From positions 1 to 6,627 of the forward strand of contig CAZYFT010000029.1 of the NCBI GenBank assembly GCA_964646575.1: DNA of 6,627 nt. The letters are read 5' to 3'. The position numbers and the translations under genes were made by a program. The notes beneath the pieces are model-generated. The model was given only the letters and a program-made list of their open reading frames with translations, searched no databases and was not told the DNA's origin. This DNA comes from GCA-016700035 sp964646575 (lineage in GTDB: Bacteria; Patescibacteriota; Saccharimonadia; CAILAD01; GCA-016700035). Positions 1 through 6,029 of the stretch are shown one piece after another; within the stretch, counting starts at the first letter, position 1, and each line of letters starts with the position of its first letter.

Positions 1-6
1 GTTCGT

Positions 7-36
7 AAAAAAAAGAACCTCACATATGTGGGTTCT
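7..36 (-). terminator. Rho-independent terminator after tRNA-Met
   Basis: Read on the minus strand, AGAACC (36 to 31) pairs with GGTTCT (19 to 14). The stem is extended by CAC/GTG from the palindrome at 21-30, with one bulged base at position 20. The hairpin is followed directly by eight T (positions 14 to 7). It lies 13 bases after the tRNA 3' end, so it ends the tRNA-Met transcript and probably also the upstream surface-protein transcript, which has no terminator of its own. Confidence 0.9.
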
Positions 37-49
37 AAAATAATTGCTA

Positions 50-126
50 TGGTGGCTGCGGGTGGATTTGAACCACCGACCTCTGGCTTATGAGTCCATT
101 GCTCTGACCAACTGAGCTACGCAGCC
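50..126 (-). tRNA. tRNA-Met (CAT), elongator type
   Basis: The 77-nt cloverleaf has a seven-pair acceptor stem (GGCTGCG with CGCAGCC), D stem GCTC/GAGC, anticodon loop CTCATAA with anticodon CAT, T arm GGTGG-TTCAAAT-CCACC, discriminator A and an encoded CCA. The G1:C72 pair and the absence of three stacked G:C pairs beside the anticodon loop rule out an initiator. The acceptor stem resembles bacterial elongator Met tRNA. The lysidine-modified tRNA-Ile2, which also has a CAT gene anticodon, cannot be fully excluded by eye. The anticodon stem is weak: A27 faces G43 and A31 faces G39, leaving only three Watson-Crick pairs. It is preceded by its own promoter and followed by a terminator. Confidence 0.93.
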
Positions 127-153
127 GTATAAAACTGTGAAACGAACTGCATT

Positions 154-182
154 ATCATACCAGATATTTACCAGATTGGCTA
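154..182 (-). promoter_or_regulatory. Predicted promoter of tRNA-Met
   Basis: On the minus strand a -35-like TAGCCA (182 to 177) is followed by a 17-base spacer and an extended -10, TGG then TATGAT (159 to 154). The expected start lies near 147, giving a leader of about 20 bases before the tRNA. The -35 begins four bases after the stop codon of the surface-protein gene. The -35 matches TTGACA at four of six positions, so the extended -10 probably carries most of the strength. Confidence 0.6.
158..176. repeat. Tandem TACCAGAT direct repeat in tRNA promoter
   Basis: The octamer TACCAGAT (plus strand) occurs at 158-165 and again at 169-176, one helical turn apart. It covers the spacer and touches the -10 of the tRNA-Met promoter. 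This position would suit a protein-binding site, but a chance repeat is quite possible. Confidence 0.35.
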
Positions 183-185
183 GAC

Positions 186-2624
186 CTACTGATTCGGAGT
201 TTGACCGCTAGTCGAGCTTGGCTTGCTCACTACAAAACTAATACGATACTTAAAGAGCGGAATCGTCACAACCCGCAAATGATGCCAGATTGTATAGTGC
301 ACGCTCGGATCCTGATCAACGAGCGGCTTGCGATGACGGCGCCAGTCGTAGATAACATAAACTGCCGTGAAAAGCAGCGCAAGCGGTACAGGTAAAAACC
401 AATACGGGATACCTGTTTCTGGCAAAATTGTAGCAATCAGAGTTGGGTTTGCTAATCCGACCGGATCAACAATGAGGCCATTTTCTTGACCATCGTCATC
501 CAAAGCACTACCATCGGTAATACTATATGTAAGCTTAATTGCTTTCTCGCCACCTATTTCCTCTTCGGCCAGAACTGCACCATCAATAGTGGCGAAGCTG
601 TTTGTGGCAGAACGAAACTTACGCGGCTTAAACCCATTTACGCCCTCCTCGGAAAACGTATACATTGTGATGCTGGCTGTATCGCCGCGAGAACAATTTA
701 AAGTAAAGTCCGTCAAGCCAAACGGATACTGATAGCCGTTATCTCGGGCATTTAGTGCCGCAAACTCTAATACGGCCACATTACTATTTTCACGACAACC
801 ACTCACTGAAAAAGTAATATAATGATCACCATTCACGTCCACAAAAGAGCTAACCGTAGGCTGTAATTTATCTGCAATTCCATCATTATTCCCATCACCA
901 CCATTCGGTGCGCCATCCTCAACCAAATCTGCAATTCCATCAGCATCAGCATCGGTAGCAGAGCCAATCTCCACATTTTGCGCAAACTCACTCGTGGCAC
1001 CGAAGCCGGTGGAGGAAGTTGTATCGATAGCGGTCGTCGTGGCAGAAAGCGCTTTATCACCGTAATCACCACTAACAGTAAAGCTTGCTGTTAGATTTGT
1101 GCCAGGGCTAACCGTTATGGCGCCTAAGTATTCTTCTCCAGGACCGGTACCAAAAATTGTAGAGGCATCATTGGCATAAAATTCAACTCGGTAAGAGTTT
1201 GAAGGACTATCAGCTGCATCAAGACTATAATTCACTGTAAGCTGGTTCGAGACTTGTTGCGCAGAATTAATTTCAGGGCTATTTATTTTTCCGTTTGCGC
1301 CGCTATCGCCATCGCCAGCATCGTTTTCATCCGGTCCGTATTGCTCAAAGGCATCCGGAAGAAAATCCGCTGGATCACTGGTATCGATTTGGCGAGCAAG
1401 ATCTATCGCTAAATTGCTGTTGCCAAAAACGTTAAGTGAGAAAACCTCAATATCGAAAATGCTATTACCTAATATACTAAGCCTCTGTCCAGAAATTTCG
1501 TATGGTATTGTTGGCAAACTAAACTCGTTAACACTAACGCCAAAGCCTTTAAGTCCCTTGAGATAATTGCCTTCGCCAGGATTTACACCACCTAGCTGGT
1601 TCTGTTCGCCTACCGAATTGATCACCCCAGCACCATTTGTAATGCCTTCATTAACATTACCCGTATAATCAGTGCCGATATAATTACCCTGTACGACGTT
1701 GTTATTCGAGCTAAAAATTACGCCAGCAGTGTTTCCGCTAATAACATTTCTCTTGCCTGCGCTCGGCCCACCGATTTTCACACCCCCGCCATTTGTCATA
1801 TTTATCCCAAATGAAAATGGTGGGTTTAAACCATTAGTGTCCGCTTCTTCTGGCGTTAAATCAGTTACCCCATCTTTTGCAATGCCTATATAATTCCCAT
1901 AAATTTCAGCACCGGAACCAACCGAAAAGACTGCTGCAGTGGTGTTGGAATTTGATTTAGCAAAAATAACATTCCGATCCTCTAGATTGGTACCTCCAAT
2001 AAGCCCTCCAGAAGCAATAAGTCCTACCGCCGTATCATTCCTGCCTGTTCCACGAGTCATACCATCAGCTCTGACACCCAAATAGTTGCCCTGAATAATC
2101 GCATCCGCACCTAGAACTGTAATTGCACCATTAGCAGCTTCATTAGCAGTAACACCGCCGAAGCTGTAAATTGATAAACCCTTAATAACACAGTCTGCAG
2201 CTGAGAGACTCAGCCCTGAAGCCTCTCCAGCACCTGCGCCATCACCATTGATGCTTTCGCCATCGATTTCAATCAAAATTGTGCCATTCAGTGGATTGGG
2301 TGCAATTACAGTATTCGCACTTGCTCCAGGCTGCGAATAACCATTAATCGTGACTTTTTGCGTAAGTGCCGGCAAGGCAGTAGTAACGGCGATTGTTTTT
2401 ACACCAGAACCAGGAATACTGAATTCAATCACATCCATTACTGACGGGTTGCCATTGGCGTTAGCATCACTAATAGCTTCGCGCAACGAGCCGGCGCCGG
2501 AATCATTGGTGTTCGTGACGATAAAAGTTGCAGCGTTAGCTCTTGTAACAAAAACTATACTCACCACAAACATAGCCACCAATGCAATGGTCGCCTGGGC
2601 TATAAACTTCCTGATACCTCTCAT
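186..2624 (-). CDS. LPETG-anchored CSLREA-type beta-helix surface protein
   Basis: This 812-residue secreted protein is probably displayed on the cell surface, possibly as an adhesin; its ligand is unknown. A signal peptide spans about 1-31 and ends in RANA. Next come the CSLREA-like motif TNTNDSGAGSLREA (37-50) and a right-handed beta-helix to about 410, with recurring rungs such as QGNYLG (178-183), YGNYIG (242-247) and QGNYIG (312-317). A beta-sandwich region follows (about 446-550), then thrombospondin-type-3-like Asp-rich calcium motifs (558-585). A domain resembling 'choice-of-anchor U' covers about 590-705 and contains YPFGLTDF, with C610 and C643 as a possible disulfide pair. LPETG at 734-738 is followed by a membrane helix (741-760) and WRRHRKP. 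About 45 further residues follow the basic stop, which is unusual for a sortase signal. No sortase gene lies in the window. The ATG at 2624 is supported by the signal peptide, and there is no Shine-Dalgarno sequence before it. The C-terminal style is one I associate with Saccharibacteria. Confidence 0.9.
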   Translation of the reverse strand: MRGIRKFIAQATIALVAMFVVSIVFVTRANAATFIVTNTNDSGAGSLREAISDANANGNPSVMDVIEFSIPGSGVKTIAVTTALPALTQKVTINGYSQPGASANTVIAPNPLNGTILIEIDGESINGDGAGAGEASGLSLSAADCVIKGLSIYSFGGVTANEAANGAITVLGADAIIQGNYLGVRADGMTRGTGRNDTAVGLIASGGLIGGTNLEDRNVIFAKSNSNTTAAVFSVGSGAEIYGNYIGIAKDGVTDLTPEEADTNGLNPPFSFGINMTNGGGVKIGGPSAGKRNVISGNTAGVIFSSNNNVVQGNYIGTDYTGNVNEGITNGAGVINSVGEQNQLGGVNPGEGNYLKGLKGFGVSVNEFSLPTIPYEISGQRLSILGNSIFDIEVFSLNVFGNSNLAIDLARQIDTSDPADFLPDAFEQYGPDENDAGDGDSGANGKINSPEINSAQQVSNQLTVNYSLDAADSPSNSYRVEFYANDASTIFGTGPGEEYLGAITVSPGTNLTASFTVSGDYGDKALSATTTAIDTTSSTGFGATSEFAQNVEIGSATDADADGIADLVEDGAPNGGDGNNDGIADKLQPTVSSFVDVNGDHYITFSVSGCRENSNVAVLEFAALNARDNGYQYPFGLTDFTLNCSRGDTASITMYTFSEEGVNGFKPRKFRSATNSFATIDGAVLAEEEIGGEKAIKLTYSITDGSALDDDGQENGLIVDPVGLANPTLIATILPETGIPYWFLPVPLALLFTAVYVIYDWRRHRKPLVDQDPSVHYTIWHHLRVVTIPLFKYRISFVVSKPSSTSGQTPNQ

Positions 2625-2630
2625 GCTCTT

Positions 2631-2662
2631 ATTATCCTAGCAGAGCATAAGCAGAGACACAA
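2631..2662 (-). promoter_or_regulatory. Predicted leaderless promoter of surface-protein gene
   Basis: Only 36 bases separate the preceding terminator's T-run from the ATG, and they contain a plausible promoter. A weak -35 TTGTGT (2662 to 2657) is followed by a 17-base spacer and an extended -10, TGC then TAGGAT (2639 to 2634). The overlapping GATAAT (2636 to 2631) would serve as an alternative -10. Transcription would start zero to about three bases before the ATG. No Shine-Dalgarno sequence is seen, so the mRNA may be leaderless. The -35 overlaps the end of the terminator T-run. Confidence 0.5.
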
Positions 2663-2688
2663 AAAAGAAGCCCAGCTATAGGCTTCTT
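2661..2688 (-). terminator. Rho-independent terminator after tRNA-fMet
   Basis: On the minus strand AAGAAGCC (2688 to 2681) pairs perfectly with GGCTTCTT (2672 to 2665) across an 8-base loop, and the T-run continues to 2661. It sits 20 bases after the tRNA-fMet 3' end. It separates the ftsB-like/tRNA-fMet unit from the surface-protein gene. Confidence 0.88.
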
Positions 2689-2707
2689 AAATATAGGGAT
2701 AATTTCT

Positions 2708-2783
2708 TGGTAGCGGGGGCAGGATTCGAACCTGCGACCTTCGGGTTATGAGCCCGACGAGCTGCCAGCTGCTCCACCCCGCG
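2708..2783 (-). tRNA. Initiator tRNA-fMet (CAT)
   Basis: This 76-nt tRNA shows the bacterial initiator hallmarks. It has three consecutive G:C pairs closing the anticodon loop (CGGG-CTCATAA-CCCG), anticodon CAT, an A11:U24 pair in the D stem, and no Watson-Crick pair at the top of the acceptor stem. CCA is encoded. The T arm is GCAGG-TTCGAAT-CCTGC. The unpaired 1-72 position is C1:U72, whereas most bacteria have C1:A72; it should still allow formylation and exclude elongation-factor binding. The tRNA lies between the ftsB-like gene and a terminator and has its own strong promoter. Confidence 0.97.
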
Positions 2784-2794
2784 ACGTAATGAGT

Positions 2795-2823
2795 ATTTTA
2801 CAGACTTGTGGGTGTTTTGTCAA
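2795..2823 (-). promoter_or_regulatory. Strong sigma-70 promoter of tRNA-fMet
   Basis: A perfect -35 TTGACA (2823 to 2818), a 17-base spacer and the -10 TAAAAT (2800 to 2795, five of six consensus bases) lie just before the tRNA. The expected start is near 2788, leaving a leader of about five bases. The -35 starts nine bases after the stop codon of the ftsB-like gene. No terminator separates the two genes, so the tRNA may also be read from upstream. Confidence 0.85.
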
Positions 2824-2831
2824 TCTTAGAG

Positions 2832-3233
2832 CTACTGCACGCCAAAGAGAAAATCACCCCATTCTTCAAGATGTGACTTTTGCGGAAGACTAGCCTGCTG
2901 ACTCCCTTCATCGCTCGTTTCTGCACCCTTCTCTGCATCGCCGCGCCCCACAACAACTACCTGTTCACCTGGAGTTTGCAAGCCAAGTTTTTCGCGAGCA
3001 AAGCGCTCTTTGTATGCATCACTTTGATAGTAGGCAATTTGTGCCTTGAGTGCATCAACGTCGTTCTCGAGCACGACTATTTCTTCTTCTACCTTATCGG
3101 CCTTCTCGCGGATTTGGGTGTTTCTGGCGCTTAAATTCACGAGGGCAGCCATCACATAGATGGTAGCAATTAAGCCAACCCAAAATGCCAAGCGAGTGTA
3201 GTCAAAAATCTTATCTTTAAGCGACGGCTTCAT
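2832..3233 (-). CDS. FtsB/DivIC-like septum formation initiator protein
   Basis: This 133-residue bitopic membrane protein belongs to the FtsB/DivIC (septum formation initiator) family, which forms the FtsQLB/DivIB-FtsL-DivIC divisome subcomplex. Residues 1-12 form a short basic cytoplasmic N-terminus. One transmembrane helix spans about 13-34. A coiled coil rich in Glu, Lys, Val and Leu spans about 37-68. The family's post-coil motif then follows: YKERFAREKLGLQTPGE, compatible with the usual 'AREKLG..+PGE' pattern. The tail from about residue 95 is polar and acidic, and ends in a short aromatic patch (EEWGDFLFG). Length and layout are normal for the family; FtsL is less likely because of the AREKLG motif. 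The ATG at 3233 has no Shine-Dalgarno sequence and sits six bases after a -10-like element. It is 43 bases downstream of the DUF2207 gene, with no terminator between them. Confidence 0.88.
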   Translation of the reverse strand: MKPSLKDKIFDYTRLAFWVGLIATIYVMAALVNLSARNTQIREKADKVEEEIVVLENDVDALKAQIAYYQSDAYKERFAREKLGLQTPGEQVVVVGRGDAEKGAETSDEGSQQASLPQKSHLEEWGDFLFGVQ

Positions 3234-3239
3234 GCCAAT

Positions 3240-3248
3240 ATTGTAGCA
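3240..3248 (-). promoter_or_regulatory. Extended -10 element, ftsB-like gene
   Basis: On the minus strand TGC then TACAAT (3248 to 3240) forms an extended -10 with exactly six bases to the ATG. This predicts transcription starting at or next to the start codon. No convincing -35 is seen at 16-18 bases upstream. The gene may also be served by read-through from the DUF2207 operon. Confidence 0.45.
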
Positions 3249-3276
3249 TGCCTATCTGTTGATGAGCTGAGAACTC

Positions 3277-4893
3277 CTACCAGCTACCGCCGCCACCACC
3301 ACCGGCTCCGCCGCCCGAAAAGCCTCCACCGGATCCACCGCTCGATGATGGAGGTGACGAATGCGAGGCTACACTACTCGCAAAAGAGTTCGACATGAGC
3401 CCAACAAACATCACTGGATTAGAGCCATTTGCGCCATGGTACCAATTGCGGGTTGCGGGCTCCACATCAATACCTTCAAACTGCTTGGCCCACTGCTTTT
3501 CTACGCCTAAAGCAATAGCATACGGTAAAAGTTTCGTAAAGCGTTCTGGCGTCTTGTCAGGCGCTTCGGCAAATTTCATACGATCCTTTTCGGCAACATT
3601 CAAGTAAAGTTTTAGACCTTCAACCTGAGCCCATGTGTCATAGCCTTTTTCGGTCAGATTCTCGGGCGAGAAAACTTTTTGCTTGGCGGCAAACAGGCCA
3701 GCAGCCTGCAAATCTGTTGTCAGTTGAGAGCGCACATTTTGCACAACCTTATACATACTCGAGGTTTGGAGCTCATCTACATATGCGGTGGTGGAAGCCG
3801 CAAAAATTCCTAATAGCAAAATTCGTTCAGCAGACGTAAGTTGATCTTTAGACTCGGTACGCGTTAATAAAAACCGCTCTTTTGTGCCAATTAATTGCTT
3901 CTTTTGCTCGTAGCTAATCGTAATATGTCCACGGCGCGCCATATCAATGAGCATCGCCGTAATTTCGCGACTATCTGCCACCTCATCAGAAATAAGACCG
4001 ACCTCTCCGGGAGATAAGTTAGCCGGTGCCTCGTATTGCACCACAATGGTTTCCTGCTTGCGTCGCGCACTCCGAGCCATAGCGCGGCGGACAAAGATTG
4101 CAACAACCACTGCGATAGCTAAGAACGGTATCATGGTGATAAACTGCATCGCCCCAAACAAACCAAACAGCCAATTATCTTCTCCGCCACTCGGCTTAGT
4201 AGAGCTCACCTGCACATAAGCTTTATCGGTAAATATTCCTGGTTGCACCACCAGATCAACCGTTAAACCTTCGCCTGGTCCAAGTGGTTTTGTGGCGCGA
4301 ACCTGTACGCTTTTACCATCTGGATTGGCTAAAACAGCACAATCTGTCGCGCGAGACCCCTGTGGACCCGTAAAGCATTCTCGGGTTACTAGATTTGCGC
4401 CTTCTGGCAATTCGATTCGACCACTCACATCTGTAGCCGAAACCGGCCAGCCGGTAGCATGAATGTTGAGCGTAATATAATCACCAGCCGCATCCTTACG
4501 AACCACCGGGCTCAAACTATATTTAATGGTGTAATTCTGCGTACCACTAATTTTCTCGTCGGGATCGCCAATTTTGAGACGCTCGTAGGCCCCAAAACGC
4601 GATTTGCTCACGGGCTCTTTTGCATCATTACGCGTAACACTCTCAAGCTTAAAGTCGTAATACAGATATTGATCTTTGGCAATCTGACCGACATATGGGA
4701 CATCACGAAAAATGCCATGTTTGCTTCCATCAAACACATAGCTAATCTGCTCAGTAAACTGCGCTTTCCCATCTTGCGTAATCACGACGTCACTAGAAAA
4801 CGACTGGATGGATTCTGCTCGTGCCAGACCGGGCACAGCAAGACTTGCAAACATTAGCACGGCGGCAAGTATGCAACGCCGAGCTATTCCCAT
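3277..4893 (-). CDS. DUF2207 membrane protein, Gly-rich C-terminus
   Basis: This predicted 538-residue membrane protein belongs to the DUF2207 family, whose function is not known. A signal peptide spans 1-26 and ends in LARA before ESIQ. The extracytoplasmic domain (about 27-235) carries the family hallmark GIFRDVPY (60-67) and a possible disulfide pair, C173/C185. One transmembrane helix spans about 242-268 and is followed by basic residues. The cytoplasmic part contains a winged-helix-like stretch (about 296-328), then AEKDRMKFAEAP (434-445) and a Lys/Pro-rich segment. The protein ends in a Ser/Gly-rich tract closing with GSW, typical of the family. The usual second pair of membrane helices between the GLF and AEKDR regions seems absent. 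I chose the ATG at 4893 because it starts exactly at the signal peptide. A longer frame would begin with TTG at 4935 and add 14 unlikely residues. It overlaps the permease by 10 bases and lacks a clear Shine-Dalgarno sequence, which suggests translational coupling. Confidence 0.88.
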   Translation of the reverse strand: MGIARRCILAAVLMFASLAVPGLARAESIQSFSSDVVITQDGKAQFTEQISYVFDGSKHGIFRDVPYVGQIAKDQYLYYDFKLESVTRNDAKEPVSKSRFGAYERLKIGDPDEKISGTQNYTIKYSLSPVVRKDAAGDYITLNIHATGWPVSATDVSGRIELPEGANLVTRECFTGPQGSRATDCAVLANPDGKSVQVRATKPLGPGEGLTVDLVVQPGIFTDKAYVQVSSTKPSGGEDNWLFGLFGAMQFITMIPFLAIAVVVAIFVRRAMARSARRKQETIVVQYEAPANLSPGEVGLISDEVADSREITAMLIDMARRGHITISYEQKKQLIGTKERFLLTRTESKDQLTSAERILLLGIFAASTTAYVDELQTSSMYKVVQNVRSQLTTDLQAAGLFAAKQKVFSPENLTEKGYDTWAQVEGLKLYLNVAEKDRMKFAEAPDKTPERFTKLLPYAIALGVEKQWAKQFEGIDVEPATRNWYHGANGSNPVMFVGLMSNSFASSVASHSSPPSSSGGSGGGFSGGGAGGGGGGSW

Positions 4894-6029
4894 CGGAACA
4901 CCAGCGCTGCAATGATATACACAACCACCCCCCAAACGAATAATCCTAATAGCTCAGTGTGCAACGAAAACAATGTCGCCCCCTCGGTTGCGATCTTGCG
5001 CAAGGCGTCAACCAAAAATGTGAGCGGCAAAAGGTTCGTGATACTCTCTAGCCATTGTGGCAGGCCTTCGCGTGGAAAGAATACACCCGAGAGAAATAGC
5101 ATCGGAAACTGAATCAGCTGTGCTACTGGAGTAGCCTGATTTTCGTCTCGTGCCCAGCCGGCAATCGCAAAGCCCATTCCCAAAAATACCGTCGAGCCGA
5201 GCGCTGCGACTAATAGAAAACTCAAAAGTGAACCAATTATTTTCGCGTCAAAAATCCAAACGCCGAGCGCTAATAGTAGCAATACTTGCACCACCGATAT
5301 AACCAAACGACTAGCGCCCTGCGCCACCACAAAGTACATCGGCCGGGTTGGAGTGGCTTGAATACGACGCAGTTGCCCAGTCGTTTTATAGGCAACAAAA
5401 GCAAACGCCACAGCAAAAATTCCTAACTGCATAATCGACATCGCAATTACGCCTGGCAAGAAGAAGTCGATTTGCGATAAATCATTCGTTTTTACACCTT
5501 CTGATTTCACGCTCAATATCGTCGGCGCTTGGGTTACTTGAGTGTTATACCCAGCTACAATTTGGCTCAAGATTAAATTCGTAGTCTGTCCAGCCTGCGG
5601 ATTGCCCTCGTTGTAATATGTCTGCACAGCTGTTGGCGTTAAGCTGCGGGTTGCAGGATCTGGTACACCAAACGTTTTTGGAATAATCACCTGCAAGTCC
5701 ACCTGGCCACGACCCAACTTATCAGCAGCTTCGCTCTCGGCTACTTCAATTACATTAAAGGCCTCAACGTCTTTGAGTGACTGCACAAACTGTTGAGACA
5801 GCTCTGTTTCGCTGTAATTGGTAACAGCAATATCGGTTGTAAAATCATTACTTTGAAACAGAAAACCAAATACAAAAATAAGAATTACCGGGATAAATAA
5901 CGTAAAGAACACGCCAGTAACGTTACGGAAGTACATCTTCATGCTGGCAATAGTGAGAGCATGCAGAGCCAATAGGCGTCGTTTGATAAGGGCCATACGG
6001 GACTCTTGGTGTTTTAGCGGCTTACTCAT
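4884..6029 (-). CDS. ABC-2 type exporter permease
   Basis: This 381-residue membrane subunit of an ABC exporter is the partner of the ATPase encoded just upstream. Topology fits the ABC-2 family (ABC2_membrane_3-like). There is one N-terminal transmembrane helix (about 38-57), then a large extracytoplasmic loop (about 58-189). Five helices follow near 190-213, 237-258, 265-290, 302-318 and 357-378. Family signatures are GQLRRIQATPTRP (218-230) in the cytoplasmic loop and LSGVFFPREGLPQWL (313-327) with LLPLTFLVDALR (333-344) near the end. The family exports drugs, lipids, polysaccharides or peptides; the substrate cannot be read from the sequence. The ATG at 6029 overlaps the ATPase stop as ATGA and has a Shine-Dalgarno AAGGAA. 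Length is normal and the frame is intact. Confidence 0.93.
   Translation of the reverse strand: MSKPLKHQESRMALIKRRLLALHALTIASMKMYFRNVTGVFFTLFIPVILIFVFGFLFQSNDFTTDIAVTNYSETELSQQFVQSLKDVEAFNVIEVAESEAADKLGRGQVDLQVIIPKTFGVPDPATRSLTPTAVQTYYNEGNPQAGQTTNLILSQIVAGYNTQVTQAPTILSVKSEGVKTNDLSQIDFFLPGVIAMSIMQLGIFAVAFAFVAYKTTGQLRRIQATPTRPMYFVVAQGASRLVISVVQVLLLLALGVWIFDAKIIGSLLSFLLVAALGSTVFLGMGFAIAGWARDENQATPVAQLIQFPMLFLSGVFFPREGLPQWLESITNLLPLTFLVDALRKIATEGATLFSLHTELLGLFVWGVVVYIIAALVFRWE

Noticed and set aside
833..1072. 79-codon minus-strand frame inside the surface-protein gene
   Set aside because: It is an overlapping alternative frame with low-complexity Met/Leu-rich translation, caused by the Asp-rich repeats of the true frame.
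175..2624. Search for CRISPR-like or DNA-level tandem repeats in the beta-helix region
   Set aside because: The rung motifs repeat at protein level only; the DNA copies differ and are irregularly spaced.
2350..2640. 96-codon plus-strand frame with hydrophobic stretches
   Set aside because: It is the complement of the signal peptide and beta-helix of the surface protein; its hydrophobicity mirrors that gene's codons.
2880..3134. 84-codon plus-strand frame rich in Leu, Phe and Cys
   Set aside because: It is antisense to the FtsB-like gene, whose coiled coil and AREKLG motif show which strand is real.
3265..3285. AGCTG/CAGCT inverted repeat at the end of the DUF2207 gene
   Set aside because: Only five pairs with an 11-base loop and no T-run on either strand, so it is not a convincing terminator.
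4459..4857. 132-codon open frame on the plus strand
   Set aside because: It lies wholly antisense to the well-supported DUF2207 gene, its translation shows no recognisable domain, and no ribosome site or promoter supports it.
4894..4935. Upstream TTG start for the DUF2207 gene
   Set aside because: It would add 14 residues before a clear signal peptide and increase overlap with the permease; the ATG at 4893 fits better.
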